Numbered from the stretch's first letter, positions 34,160 to 45,441 are shown. The stretch: DNA of 64,000 bases from Dyella terrae (GCF_004322705.1 NZ_SIZZ01000004.1:62001-126000); one strand, 5' to 3'. Program-made: numbers and translations. Notes: generated by a model from the letters alone, not told the origin.

Positions 34160-34665
34160 TCATTCCTGCGTAGGCAGGACGGAGCCCGAAGGGCGGAGAA
34201 CGACCGAAGGTCGGCCCCGTAGGGGTGAGCGCAGCGAATCAACCAGTGGCGATCACATAGGTTTGCGCCTTCCCTTTCAATGCCGTCATTCCGGCGAAAG
34301 CCGGACGGAGCCCGAAGGGCGGAGAACGACCGAAGGTCGGCCCCGCAGGGGTGAGCTATGCGAATAATCCACGTGCGACCACGTTGGGTGTTGCATTCAA
34401 CTTCAACGAGTCAGGCGTTCGACCGAAAGGATGAACAGTGGGCATATCCGGCGTCCCGAAAATTATTGGCGTGGTCGCACGTGGATTATTCGCATAGCTC
34501 ACCCCTGCGGGGCCGACCTTCGGTCGTTCTCCGCCCTTCGGGCTCCGTCCGGCTTTCGCCGGAATGACGACCTGGGAGTGAAACGCTACAACCGAATTTG
34601 ATCGCCACTGGGTGATTCGCTGCGCTCCGCCCTTCGGGCTCCGTCCTGCCTGCGCAGGAATGATG
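34160..34665. repeat. Nested inverted repeat with perfect 100-bp inner arms
   Basis: The inner arms 34284-34383 and 34470-34569 are exact reverse complements over all 100 bases, with an 86-bp loop. An outer, imperfect pair (34160-34255 and about 34586-34665) carries the same GGAGCCCGAAGGGCGGAG core plus GATCGCCACTG; the right outer arm lacks about 28 bp present in the left. The arms contain the GTCATTCCGGCGAAAGCCGG dispersed repeat. No ORF in the region looks real. Confidence 0.9.
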
Positions 34666-34708
34666 GTTCTTTTGTGTGTTTGCGTGATCCGAAAGCAATG
34701 CCCACAAA

Positions 34709-34736
34709 AAAGGGCGCGACCGAAGCCGCGCCCTTT
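34709..34736 (-). terminator. Terminator after the MFS gene
   Basis: The 10-bp stem AAAGGGCGCG (34709-34718) pairs with CGCGCCCTTT (34727-34736). Reading leftward it is followed by a T-rich tail (34706-34710). It lies about 20 bp beyond the stop of the MFS gene. Confidence 0.8.
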
Positions 34737-34757
34737 CTCAATCATCCAACCAACCCC

Positions 34758-36419
34758 TCACTTCCTGATATCCACATCCTTCGTTTCCTTCAGGAACAGC
34801 AGGCCGATAAAGAACGTCACGATGGCCACGATGATCGGATACCACAGGCCGTAGTAGATATCGCCCTTCCACGCCACGAGCATGAAGCCGATGGTGGGGA
34901 CGAAGCCGCCGAACCAGCCGTTGCCGATGTGGTACGGGAGGCTCATCGAGGTGTAGCGGATGCGGGTGGGGAACATTTCCACCAGCCACGCGGCGATGGG
35001 GCCGTAGACCATGGTGACGTAGATGACGAGGATCGCCAGCAGCACGATCAGCATCGGGTAGTTGGCCTTGGCCGGATCGGCCTTCTCCGGATAACCCGCT
35101 TCCTTGATCGCAGCGCCGAGCTTGGCACCGAAGTCCTTGCTCTGTGCAGCGAAGGAGGCGCTGTCGAGGCTGCCGCCTTCGAAGGAGTCGATCACCTTGT
35201 CGCCAATCTTCACCTGGGCCAGCGCACCGCCAACGGCCGCTTCATTGCGATACGGCACGCCCTTCTTGGCGAGTGCGCTTTTGGCCACGTCGCAGGAGCT
35301 GGTGAATTTCGCCTTGCCGACCGGATCGAACTGGAAGCTGCAGCGGCCCGGATCGGCGACGACGACGACCGGCGAGGATGCGGCGGCGGCTTCGATGTCG
35401 GGGTTACCGAAATGCGTGAGGCCCTTGAAGATCGGGAAGAACGTAAGCGCTGCAATCAGGCAACCGGCGAGCACGATGCTCTTGCGGCCGATGCGATCGG
35501 ACAGCCAGCCGAAGAACACGAAGAACGGCGTGCCGATGAGCAGCGCGGCGGCAATCAGCAGATTCGCCGTGGTGCCGTCGATCTTCAGGCTCTGCGTCAG
35601 GAAGTACAGCGAGTAGAACTGGCCCGTGTACCACACGACAGCCTGGCCGGCGGTGGCGCCGAGCAGCGCGAGGATGACGAGCTTAAGGTTGCTCCACTGG
35701 CCGAAGGCTTCGGTCAGCGGTGCCTTGGAGTGCTTGCCCTCGGCCTTCATCTGCTGGAAGACCGGCGATTCCTGCAGCTGCATGCGGATATAGACCGACA
35801 CGGCCACCAGCACCGCGGAAATCAGGAACGGCACGCGCCAGCCCCAGGCTTCAAAGGTTTCGGTACCCAGGCCAAGACGCGTGCCCAGGATCACCAGCAG
35901 CGACAGGAACAGGCCGAAGGTCGCGGTGATCTGGATGAAGCTGGTGTACAGGCCACGCTTGCCGTCGGGTGCATGTTCGGCCACATAGGTGGCGGCACCG
36001 CCGTATTCGCCGCCGAGCGCGAGGCCCTGCAGCAGGCGAAGGATGATCAACAGTGTCGGCGCAACAATGCCGATCTGTCCGTAACTGGGCAGCACGCCAA
36101 CCAGGAAGGTGGACAAGCCCATGATGATGATGGTGATGAGGAAGGTGTATTTGCGGCCGATCAAATCACCGAGTCGGCCGAACACAATCGCGCCGAACGG
36201 ACGCACCGCGAAGCCCGCGGCAAACGCCAGCAGCGCGAAGATGAACTGGCTGGTTTCATTGAGGCCGCTGAAGAAGTGCTTGCCGATCAGGGCGGCGAGC
36301 GATCCGTAAAGATAAAAGTCGTACCACTCGAAGACGGTACCGAGACTCGACGCAAGAATGACGCGTCGATGACCGGTATCGAGGGCGGCGCCGCGCGCCT
36401 CGTTTGCAGTCGTAGCCAT
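34758..36419 (-). CDS. MHS-type MFS transporter with a large periplasmic insert
   Basis: The 553-residue protein is a metabolite:H+ symporter-type MFS member: GTVFEWYDFYLYGSLAALIG in helix 1, RPFGAIVFGRLGDLIGRK after helix 2, and RLLQGLALGGEYGGA in helix 4. Twelve helices are predicted. Between helix 9 and helix 10 lies an extra domain of about 115 residues (338-452) with two Cys (360, 376), which by topology faces the periplasm. Relatives move dicarboxylates, shikimate or osmolytes. Here the neighbours (porin, acs, CrbSR) suggest a carboxylate substrate. It is downstream of the DcaP-like porin gene. Confidence 0.87.
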   Translation of the reverse strand: MATTANEARGAALDTGHRRVILASSLGTVFEWYDFYLYGSLAALIGKHFFSGLNETSQFIFALLAFAAGFAVRPFGAIVFGRLGDLIGRKYTFLITIIIMGLSTFLVGVLPSYGQIGIVAPTLLIILRLLQGLALGGEYGGAATYVAEHAPDGKRGLYTSFIQITATFGLFLSLLVILGTRLGLGTETFEAWGWRVPFLISAVLVAVSVYIRMQLQESPVFQQMKAEGKHSKAPLTEAFGQWSNLKLVILALLGATAGQAVVWYTGQFYSLYFLTQSLKIDGTTANLLIAAALLIGTPFFVFFGWLSDRIGRKSIVLAGCLIAALTFFPIFKGLTHFGNPDIEAAAASSPVVVVADPGRCSFQFDPVGKAKFTSSCDVAKSALAKKGVPYRNEAAVGGALAQVKIGDKVIDSFEGGSLDSASFAAQSKDFGAKLGAAIKEAGYPEKADPAKANYPMLIVLLAILVIYVTMVYGPIAAWLVEMFPTRIRYTSMSLPYHIGNGWFGGFVPTIGFMLVAWKGDIYYGLWYPIIVAIVTFFIGLLFLKETKDVDIRK

Positions 36420-36508
36420 GCTGCTCCCCTACATGAAGATGAGAAGGGCCGGCCCCAGACCGGCCCCAAGCGAGGGCCGCCCGCGTCCCCCGCGGCGACC
36501 TTGAAACA

Positions 36509-36533
36509 ACGGCGGGCTTTGCGGGCCCGCCGT
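36509..36533 (-). terminator. Terminator-like hairpin after porin gene
   Basis: ACGGCGGGC (36509-36517) pairs with GCCCGCCGT (36525-36533) around a 7-nt loop. In the leftward direction it is followed by TGTTTC. It lies 12 bp beyond the porin stop and would separate it from the MFS gene. Confidence 0.65.
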
Positions 36534-36544
36534 CATGGCATTGC

Positions 36545-38011
36545 TCAGAACTTGTACATCGCGTTCAGGCTGACCTGGCTGCCGCTGAGGCTCTTGTCCT
36601 CGGTGGCGGTCGTGGCGTACTTGAGCTTGCTGTACAGGTACTCGATGCCCAGCTCGTAGGCACCCGTGGCGTACTGCAGGCTCATCGCGCTCTGGCGGTT
36701 GTTCAGGCGCGGGAAGGCGCTGAGCGCCACCCAGCGACGGACATCGCCCTGGTCCGGTCGACTCTGGCCGTAGTAGGCGTTGACGCTCCACTTGGGCGTG
36801 AAGTTGTAGCCCACCTGGAAGTAGCCGCCCTTGTCGGAGATGTCGCCGAATTGCGACAGGTCGCCGAAGATCTGGCCGATGCCGTTGCCGGTGTAGATGA
36901 AGCCCTTGAAGGTCCACGAACCCGGCTTCCACTGGCCGCCCAGTTCATACGCGGTGCTGGTGATGGAGTCCTTGATCGGCGGATTGACCGCCTGCCCCAC
37001 GCCACGCAGATCGATCTGGCTCCAGTGCGCGGCGAAGAATGCCATCCACGCCTTGTCCTTCACGCTGACGCGCGCTTCGATCTGCGGACGGAAGCCCGCA
37101 TTGCCGGCGGTCAGGTAATTGACGTTGTCGCCCGGGCCGTTCCAGTTGCCCGAGAACGCACCCACGTCCACGCGCCAGCGCGGGCCATCGCCCGAGTTGA
37201 GGTCCTGCATCCACACCACGCCCGGGAAGCGCCAGCCGATCATGCCGTTGCCGAAGCCCAGCGGGAACGCGATGTGCGAGAGCGAGGTGGGAATGATGTC
37301 CAGCGGGAACATCAGGTTCCACTGTTCGCCCACGCGGAACGTCGTGCCCGATTCCTTGTTGGTGATGTCCATGTAGGCCTGGCGCAGGCGCGGCACCGGC
37401 TGCTGTTCGCTGTACGGACCGGTGCCGTTGAAGCCACCGAAGAAGTCCATCTCGATGCGGCCGCCACCGGTCCAGCTGTCATTGAACTTGGCGCCCTTGA
37501 AGTCGAGCCAGAAGCGGGTGTTGCGAATGTCCACGCCGCTGAGCGAACCGGAGTACGGCGCGGCGGCCGACTTCGGGATCGGGTACTCGGCGTTCTGGCC
37601 GTTGCCGAACGACATGTTCTTGGTCTGGCTGAAGGCGCTGGCACTGATGAAGCCGTGCAGGGCCACCGACAGGCCGGGTGCCGATTCGAACGTGGACTTC
37701 GGTGCCGCGGCGACGACCTTTTCGGCCTGGGCCTGCTGCACCTGTTGCTGCTGCTGGACCTGCTGGACTTGCTGGGCCTGTTGCTGCTGCTGGCTCTGCT
37801 GTTGACGCAGCATGTCCTTCAGCTCGGCCAGCTCGCTTTCCAGCTGGGATACGCGGTTTTCCAGCGCCTGCTCTTTGGCGCTGCTACTGCTGGATGACTT
37901 GGTCTTGCCCGAGCTTTGCGGATCGGCGTGTGCCCCGAGGGGCAACAACAACGCTGCGGCGATGCCCAGCGCGAGGGCGGTGTGCCGCCCGTTCATTCGA
38001 TGGAAAACCAT
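36545..38011 (-). CDS. DcaP-like outer membrane porin
   Basis: The 488-residue protein starts at the ATG at 38011 with GGGAGG upstream and has a signal peptide ending LGAHA. A Ser-rich stretch, then a coiled coil with heptads (ALENRVSQLESELAELKDMLRQ) and a Gln-rich run follow (about 45-100). The rest is a beta barrel of DcaP type (ALHGFISASAFSQTKNMSF, DIRNTRFWLDFKG, ending NAMYKF). DcaP forms trimers with an N-terminal coiled coil and takes up dicarboxylates or aromatic acids. It is divergent from acs across a promoter region with a palindrome. Confidence 0.87.
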   Translation of the reverse strand: MVFHRMNGRHTALALGIAAALLLPLGAHADPQSSGKTKSSSSSSAKEQALENRVSQLESELAELKDMLRQQQSQQQQQAQQVQQVQQQQQVQQAQAEKVVAAAPKSTFESAPGLSVALHGFISASAFSQTKNMSFGNGQNAEYPIPKSAAAPYSGSLSGVDIRNTRFWLDFKGAKFNDSWTGGGRIEMDFFGGFNGTGPYSEQQPVPRLRQAYMDITNKESGTTFRVGEQWNLMFPLDIIPTSLSHIAFPLGFGNGMIGWRFPGVVWMQDLNSGDGPRWRVDVGAFSGNWNGPGDNVNYLTAGNAGFRPQIEARVSVKDKAWMAFFAAHWSQIDLRGVGQAVNPPIKDSITSTAYELGGQWKPGSWTFKGFIYTGNGIGQIFGDLSQFGDISDKGGYFQVGYNFTPKWSVNAYYGQSRPDQGDVRRWVALSAFPRLNNRQSAMSLQYATGAYELGIEYLYSKLKYATTATEDKSLSGSQVSLNAMYKF

Positions 38012-38082
38012 GGTCTCGTGCCTCCCCAGGCAATGGTCGGGCCGAGCATGGTGATGCTGCATTGCGGACGCCTATTCGCCAA

Positions 38083-38110
38083 TGGTCGAACCTCGACCAA
38101 AGTCGAACCA
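38083..38110. promoter_or_regulatory. Candidate operator between porin gene and acs
   Basis: TGGTCGA-ACC-TCGACCA (38083-38099) is a 7-bp-arm palindrome, followed by another GTCGAACC (38103-38110). It lies between the divergent DcaP porin and acs genes, so it could be read by one regulator for both. CrbR is a candidate because its gene is adjacent, but its site is not known from this sequence. Confidence 0.4.
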
Positions 38111-38228
38111 TCCCGCCAACATCCGTTTTGCCCCCCATTGGCTACACTCGGGCAATACCGCAGACAAAGGGTGCCTGCGGCAGCCACCTGACAGAGGCGG
38201 CCGGCGCCACCGGTCGCGGGAGTACGAC

Positions 38229-40169
<1,941 letters not shown>

Positions 40170-40185
40170 AGTCGGCGACTGCGTC

Positions 40186-40305
40186 GCCTGGGAACGGTGA
40201 ACGGTAAACGGAGAAGAGCCATGCATGGTCACCGCTGTCCGCTTTGCCCGTTCACCGTTTACAGCTCCGCACAGCGGGCGACTTCACAGGGCGCGAAGCG
40301 CCCGC
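40186..40305. repeat. Dispersed inverted repeat, AACGGTGAACGG family, copy C
   Basis: GAACGGTGAACGGTAAACGG (40192-40211) faces CCCGTTCACCGTTTACAGC (40247-40265). The outer GGGCGACTTCACAGGGCGCG part matches copies A and D. It lies between acs and crbR, starting about 20 bp after the acs stop, and could partly separate their transcription. Confidence 0.8.
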
Positions 40306-40341
40306 TTCACCGCTCCAGATCACCTCAACCTGAAAGCTGCC

Positions 40342-41013
40342 ATGCCTGACGTACTGATCGCCGACGACCATCCGCTGTTCCGTGACGCGCTTGAGCGCGC
40401 TGTGCTCACGGCCTTGCCGGGAGCGACGGTGCATTGCGCGGATAGCGTGCACAGTCTGCTGGGCATGGTGGAGCAGTTTCCGGAAGCGGATCTGTTGTTG
40501 CTGGATCTGCATATGCCGGGGGCGCGCGGATATTCGGCGCTTGCGCATATTCGCGGCCAGTATCCGGGGCTGCCAACGATCGTGGTGTCGGGGCACGAGG
40601 AGGCCCATGTCGCGCGTCGCGCCCTGGCCCACGGCGCGCTGGCGTATATCCCCAAGTCGAGTTCGGGCGAGGAAATCGTACAGGCCATACGCACCGTGCT
40701 CGACGGCGACGTGTGGCTGCCGCATCAACTGCTGGGCGACGGCAACACCGAACTGAAGCCGGACGAAGCGGAAATCGCCAGCCGCGTGGCATCACTCACG
40801 CCGCAACAGTTCCGCGTGCTGACCATGATCGCCGAAGGCCTGCTCAACAAACAGATCGCCTACGACCTTGGCGTGTCCGAAGCGACGGTGAAAGCGCACA
40901 TGACCTCGATCATGCGCAAGCTGGGTGTGAACAATCGCACACAGGTAGCGCTGGCGGCGAGTCAGCTGGCGGTGGATCCGAGTGTGATGCAGCCGATGCC
41001 GGAGGAGGAGTGA
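40342..41013 (+). CDS. crbR: LuxR-family response regulator, CrbR-like
   Basis: The 223-residue protein has a receiver domain (phospho-acceptor Asp55 in LLLLDLHMPG, acidic pair in IADDHPLF, Lys in YIPKSSS) and a LuxR-type HTH (LTPQQFRVLTMIAEGLLNKQIAYDLGVSEATVKAHMTSIMRKL, about residues 150-195). With acs upstream and a symporter-domain hybrid kinase convergent downstream, it matches CrbR/ErdR, which activates acs for acetate use. ATG 40342 is chosen; an earlier in-frame start at 40225 would translate the dispersed repeat. The symbol is assigned by context and domain match. Confidence 0.82.
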   Translation: MPDVLIADDHPLFRDALERAVLTALPGATVHCADSVHSLLGMVEQFPEADLLLLDLHMPGARGYSALAHIRGQYPGLPTIVVSGHEEAHVARRALAHGALAYIPKSSSGEEIVQAIRTVLDGDVWLPHQLLGDGNTELKPDEAEIASRVASLTPQQFRVLTMIAEGLLNKQIAYDLGVSEATVKAHMTSIMRKLGVNNRTQVALAASQLAVDPSVMQPMPEEE

Positions 41014-41023
41014 GGTGGCGCCG

Positions 41024-41152
41024 TTGGCGCTGTGAACGGTGAACGGTAAACGGTAAGAGCGTCGCACGATGCGCGTAAGCCGCTCTTACTGTTTACCGTT
41101 TACAGCTCCGCGCAGCGGGCGACCTCACAGGGCCGCGCTAGCGGCCCGACCC
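41024..41152. repeat. Dispersed inverted repeat, AACGGTGAACGG family, copy D
   Basis: TGTGAACGGTGAACGGTAAA (41031-41050) faces CTGTTTACCGTTTACAGC (41089-41106), with flanking CGCGCAGCGGGCGACCTCAC. It fills the 145-bp space between the convergent crbR and crbS stop codons, where it may serve as a bidirectional transcription end. Confidence 0.8.
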
Positions 41153-41158
41153 CTCGCC

Positions 41159-44100
41159 TCACGCTGGCGTCTGCCTTCTTAACCGCGCACTGAGCAACGC
41201 TCGCAAAGCCGCAGGCCGCACCGGTTTGTGCAGCAGCGGGTAGCCCAGCGCGCGGGCGCGTTGTTTCAGTTCGCTGCTGCCATCGGCCGTGATCATCGCC
41301 ACCGGCGGCAGATCGCCCAGACGTCCGCGCAGGTGCTGGATCGCCTGCAGGCCGTTCATGTCTTCGGTCAGATGGTAATCGGCGAGGATCATGTCGATGC
41401 CGCCCTTTTGCAGTTCTTCCGCGGCCTGCTCGATATCGAGGGCGGTGCGGCAGTCCACGCCCCAGCGCTGGAGCAAGGCGCGCATGCCGTCGAGGATCGA
41501 TGCGTCGTTGTCGAGGCAAAGCACGGTGAGCGGCAGTTGTTCGGCGTTGCTGGACGGTTGGGTTGGTGCGCGGCGGCGAGGTGCGACGGCGTCGACGCGC
41601 GGCACCACGACACCGAAACGGCTCCCGTGTCCGTCGCGCGAATCGAGCGTGAGGCGGTGATCGAGGATGTGCGCAATGCGATCGCAGATCGACAACCCGA
41701 GCCCCAGGCCTTTTTCGCCCCAGGGCGACGGTCGGTCGAGGCGCTGGAATTCGTCAAAGATGCGTGCGCGCTGCTCGTCGGCGATGCCGGGGCCGGTATC
41801 CCAGACTTCGATGCGCACGTCATCGCCGACGCGACGCGCGCCGAGCAGGACACCGCCCTGGCGCGTGTAGCGCAGGGCATTGGAGACGAAGTTCTGCAGG
41901 ATGCGGCGAAGCAACTGCGGGTCGCTGCGCACGGCCAGTTTGGTACTGGCGACGCGGAAACTCAGGCCGCGCTTTTCGGCGACCACGGCGTATTGCGCCT
42001 TGAGCGAGTCGAACAAGTCGGAGAGCGCGAAGTGGCCGATATCGGGACGGTAGCTGCCGGCATCGAGGCGGGACGTGTCGAGCAAGGCGTCGAGAAGGTC
42101 TTCCGCTGCGCGGAACGAGGCGTCGATGCGCTCGGCGAGCTGGCCGGCTTCCTGGTCGAGGCCGGGATGTTGGCGCAGGGCTGAGGTGAACAGGCGCGCG
42201 GCGTTGAGTGGTTGCAGCAGGTCGTGACTGGCAGCGGCGAGGAAGCGGGTCTTGGAGACGTTGGCCGCTTCGGCGTCGCGGCGCGCGTTGGCCGTAGCGA
42301 CAAGGGCTTCGCTGAGCTCGGCCGTGCGTTGCTCGACGCGTTGCTCCAGGTTTTCGTTTGCCTCCATCAGGGCGTGTTCGGCGTGCTTGTAGGCGGTCAC
42401 ATCCGTGTAGGTGGTGACATAACCTCCGCCGGGCAGCGCGCGACCGCGCATTTCGATGACCGTGCCGTCGGGGCGGATGCGCTGGAACAGATGCGGCGAG
42501 CCCGCGCGCATATAGCCGATACGCTTGGCGACGTGGGCTTCGACTTCACCGGGGCCGCATTCGCCGTGGTCGGCGTTCCACCGGATGAGGTCGGCCACAG
42601 GGACACCAACGTAGACCATGCCGTCGGGGTAGTCGAACAGTTCGAGGTAGCGACGGTTCCACGCGACCAGGCGCATGCCGGCGTCGACCACGCTGATGCC
42701 CTGCGACACGTTTTCCAGCGTGGTGGAAAGGAGCTCGCGGTTGAAACGCAGCTCCTGCGAGGCTTCGTCCATCAGCGCCATGGCTTCGGCGATGTCGAGG
42801 CCGGAACCGGAGAGCACGCCCATCAGGATGCGGCGTGCACTGGCGGCGCCGACCGCCGAGGCGAGGAGGCGTTCGGTGTGCTGGATGAGCGCGCGATCGG
42901 CGGATTCGCCCGGTTGCAGCGCGCGTCCGCGGCGGTCGCCGTAGTCTTCGAAGGCGCGCTGGCTGCTGCGTTCACCGACGATGCGCTCGGCGATGGTGCG
43001 CAGGTCAGCCACTGACACGCGACCACGCCAGTCGCCGGCGCCGCCGTAGTCCACCGAAGATGGCTCGATGAACATCGCCGCGTGCAGGCGTTCCTCGAGG
43101 CTCGGACGGAAGCGCAGCGAGATGAAGATCAGGCACCCGACGTTGACCAGCAACGACCAGAAAGTGCCGTGCATCACCGGGTCCCAGCCACTGAGGTGGA
43201 ACAGCGCCTGCGGCTGCAGCCAGCTCATGCCCAGCGGGCCGTCGTTCAACCAGTGCGCGTCCGGCCGCATCGCGGGGAAGAGCAAGGTGTATGCCCACAC
43301 GGCGAAGCCGGCGACCAGGCCGGTGGCCACGCCACGCCGGCTTGCGCCACGCCAGTACAGTGCGGACACGATGGCCGGCGCGAACTGTGCCACGGCGGCG
43401 AAGGCGAGCAAACCGGTGGACGCGAGGTTGGCCGTGTCGGCAACGAGGCGGTAGTACGCGTAGGCCATGCAGGCCAGGGCGACGATGGCGATGCGCCGGA
43501 CGAGCAGGACGAGTTGCGAGAGATCGGCGCGTTGCTCCAGGCGCAGGCGCCGGATGCGCAGCAAGGCCGGCATGACCAGGTCGTTGCTGATCATGGTGGA
43601 GAGCGCGACGGAGGAGACGATCACCATGCCGGTCGCGGCGGAGAAGCCGCCGATGAAGGCGATCAGCGCAACGCCGCGATCGTCGTGCGCCATGGGCAGG
43701 TTCAGCACCCAGGCATCCGCATTGCCGTTCTGCACGCCGGGCAGATGCAGGCCGGCGGCGACGATGGGGATCACGGCGACGCTGATGATCATCATGTACA
43801 GCGGGAACATCCAGCGCGCGCGGTAGAGATCCTTCGGGTCTTCGCATTCCACTACGCCAATCTGGAACTGGCGCGGCAGGCAGAACATGGCGCAGAAGGC
43901 GAGCAGCGTCTGGGCGAGGAAGCCGGGGGAGATGCCGGCTTCGAACTGCTTCACCGGCAGTTGCACGGTGGCTTCGAGGCCGGGACCTCGCCATAGCGCA
44001 TAGGCCGCGAGCAGAGCGAAGGCGACCAGCTTGATCAGCGATTCGAGTGCGATCGCGAGCATCATGCCGTGGTGATGCTCGGTCGCATCAATGGTGCGCG

Positions 44101-44617
44101 TGCCGAACAGGATGGCGAAGGTGGCGAGCAGGATCGCGCACCACATCGCGCTGTCACCGAATTGCCCGGCACCGCCGCCGAGCGCGGCGTACGACATCGA
44201 CACGGCTTTGAACTGGAGCGCGAGGTAAGGAACGATCGCGATGACGGCGATCAGTGCGACGGCGGCGGCCAGTCCATGCGATTTGCCGAAGCGCGCGCCG
44301 ATGAAGTCGGCGATCGAGGTGATGTTGCGTTGCCTGGCGACGATGGCGAGGCGACGCATCAGCCCGAAGCCGAACACGAAGAGCATGGCCGGGCCGAGGT
44401 AGATGGGCAGATAGCCCAGCCCATCGCGGGCGGCGGTGCCGACCGCGCCATAGAACGTCCACGACGAGCAATAGACCGCCAGCGCGAGGCTGTAGACGAT
44501 GGGGCGCAGGCGCGGTTGGCGCGGATAGAGCGGGCGGCGGTCGCCCGCGTAGGCGACCACGAAAAGCAGGCCGACATAGAGCAGTGAAACGAGTAGCAGT
44601 AGCCAGCCGGCGATCAA
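41159..44617 (-). CDS. crbS: Hybrid sensor kinase with sodium:solute symporter domain, CrbS-like
   Basis: The ~1152-residue protein joins an N-terminal SSS/SLC5 transporter-like domain (about 12-13 helices, to ~500), a PAS domain (about 640-740, including NVSQGISVVDAGMRLVAWNRRYLELFDYP), a coiled linker, a HisKA domain (His798 in AASHDLLQPLNAARLF), a HATPase with GTGPGI...RPSPWGEKGLGLGLSIC, and a C-terminal receiver (Asp1080 in ILADYHL). This is the layout of CrbS/MxtR, which controls acs through CrbR. The start is inferred: a TTG at 44617 with GGGAG upstream gives the family N-terminus IAGWLLLLVSLLYVG. An in-frame ATG at 44743 would overlap the divergent acpT-like gene. Confidence 0.87.
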   Translation of the reverse strand: MIAGWLLLLVSLLYVGLLFVVAYAGDRRPLYPRQPRLRPIVYSLALAVYCSSWTFYGAVGTAARDGLGYLPIYLGPAMLFVFGFGLMRRLAIVARQRNITSIADFIGARFGKSHGLAAAVALIAVIAIVPYLALQFKAVSMSYAALGGGAGQFGDSAMWCAILLATFAILFGTRTIDATEHHHGMMLAIALESLIKLVAFALLAAYALWRGPGLEATVQLPVKQFEAGISPGFLAQTLLAFCAMFCLPRQFQIGVVECEDPKDLYRARWMFPLYMMIISVAVIPIVAAGLHLPGVQNGNADAWVLNLPMAHDDRGVALIAFIGGFSAATGMVIVSSVALSTMISNDLVMPALLRIRRLRLEQRADLSQLVLLVRRIAIVALACMAYAYYRLVADTANLASTGLLAFAAVAQFAPAIVSALYWRGASRRGVATGLVAGFAVWAYTLLFPAMRPDAHWLNDGPLGMSWLQPQALFHLSGWDPVMHGTFWSLLVNVGCLIFISLRFRPSLEERLHAAMFIEPSSVDYGGAGDWRGRVSVADLRTIAERIVGERSSQRAFEDYGDRRGRALQPGESADRALIQHTERLLASAVGAASARRILMGVLSGSGLDIAEAMALMDEASQELRFNRELLSTTLENVSQGISVVDAGMRLVAWNRRYLELFDYPDGMVYVGVPVADLIRWNADHGECGPGEVEAHVAKRIGYMRAGSPHLFQRIRPDGTVIEMRGRALPGGGYVTTYTDVTAYKHAEHALMEANENLEQRVEQRTAELSEALVATANARRDAEAANVSKTRFLAAASHDLLQPLNAARLFTSALRQHPGLDQEAGQLAERIDASFRAAEDLLDALLDTSRLDAGSYRPDIGHFALSDLFDSLKAQYAVVAEKRGLSFRVASTKLAVRSDPQLLRRILQNFVSNALRYTRQGGVLLGARRVGDDVRIEVWDTGPGIADEQRARIFDEFQRLDRPSPWGEKGLGLGLSICDRIAHILDHRLTLDSRDGHGSRFGVVVPRVDAVAPRRRAPTQPSSNAEQLPLTVLCLDNDASILDGMRALLQRWGVDCRTALDIEQAAEELQKGGIDMILADYHLTEDMNGLQAIQHLRGRLGDLPPVAMITADGSSELKQRARALGYPLLHKPVRPAALRALLSARLRRQTPA

Positions 44618-44714
44618 CGCAAAGGTCTCCCATTCGTGCGATCCATCGCCGGAACGCAGCAGCCACAGCCGCCATGGCTTGTGTCGCTCCCCTTCTGGCC
44701 GGCACCATGCGCGG

Positions 44715-45362
44715 ATGACGACGACGTACGACCAGGACCCCACGAAAGTAGCAGAGCACCTGCGCGATGACGAGGTGCACGTGTGGCGGCTGGCGTATCA
44801 GCACCAGGAGGGACGCGAGCCGTTCCAGGCCTTGCTGGGCTGTTATCTGGGGCTGAGTCCGGCCGAGGTGCAACTGGAGCTGGGCGAGTTCGGCAAGCCG
44901 CGGTTGTCGTCGGTCCACGTGGGTGACCTGCACTTCAACTGGTCACACAGCATCGACCAGGCCCTGTTCGCGGTCGCCCGCGGCATCGAGCCCGGCGTGG
45001 ATCTGGAGAAGCTGCGGCCGCGACCGCGCGCCATGGCGATTGCGGACCGTTATTTCAGTCCGGACGAGGCGCAGGTGCTTGCGGCGGTCCCCGAGAGCGA
45101 GAGGGATGCCGTGTTTCTCCAGCTATGGACGGCCAAGGAGGCCGTGCTTAAGGCGACCGGGCGCGGGCTGGCCTTCGGCTTGCATCGTCTGAGCATCGAG
45201 TGGGGGCATCGACACCTGGCGCTGCGCCTTTTGGAAGGTGAGGATGTGGCCGAGTGGCAGCTGCATCGGCTTCCGCTGGATGACGGCCACGTGGCGAGCC
45301 TGGCCTGGCGCGGTGAGCCGCGCGTGATCGAGATGCGCGCACTTGCTCCGCTAGCCCAATAG
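44715..45362 (+). CDS. 4'-phosphopantetheinyl transferase (Sfp-type)
   Basis: The 215-residue protein carries the PPTase motifs: [35 protein letters not shown] and [13 protein letters not shown], with the conserved metal-binding Asp/Glu (Asp of GVDLE, Glu of AKEAVLK). It transfers 4'-phosphopantetheine from CoA to a carrier protein Ser. No polyketide or peptide synthetase gene is in the window, so the target is unknown. The ATG at 44715 is chosen by fit to family length. The gene is divergent from crbS. Confidence 0.9.
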   Translation: MTTTYDQDPTKVAEHLRDDEVHVWRLAYQHQEGREPFQALLGCYLGLSPAEVQLELGEFGKPRLSSVHVGDLHFNWSHSIDQALFAVARGIEPGVDLEKLRPRPRAMAIADRYFSPDEAQVLAAVPESERDAVFLQLWTAKEAVLKATGRGLAFGLHRLSIEWGHRHLALRLLEGEDVAEWQLHRLPLDDGHVASLAWRGEPRVIEMRALAPLAQ

Positions 45363-45441
45363 GCGCAATGTTTCGGGTCCCATGCGTCGCCGCGCACGTG
45401 CCGGCGTCAGCATTCCCCATTGGCTGCCCGTTCGAGATTCC

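Noticed and set aside
34071-34745. Short frames within the nested inverted repeat
   Set aside because: They read repeat arms in several frames and appear mirrored on both strands; no ribosome binding sites.
44618-44743. Longer N-terminus of CrbS starting at an ATG at 44743
   Set aside because: It would overlap the divergent phosphopantetheinyl transferase start and adds 42 residues without membrane character; the TTG at 44617 fits the family better.
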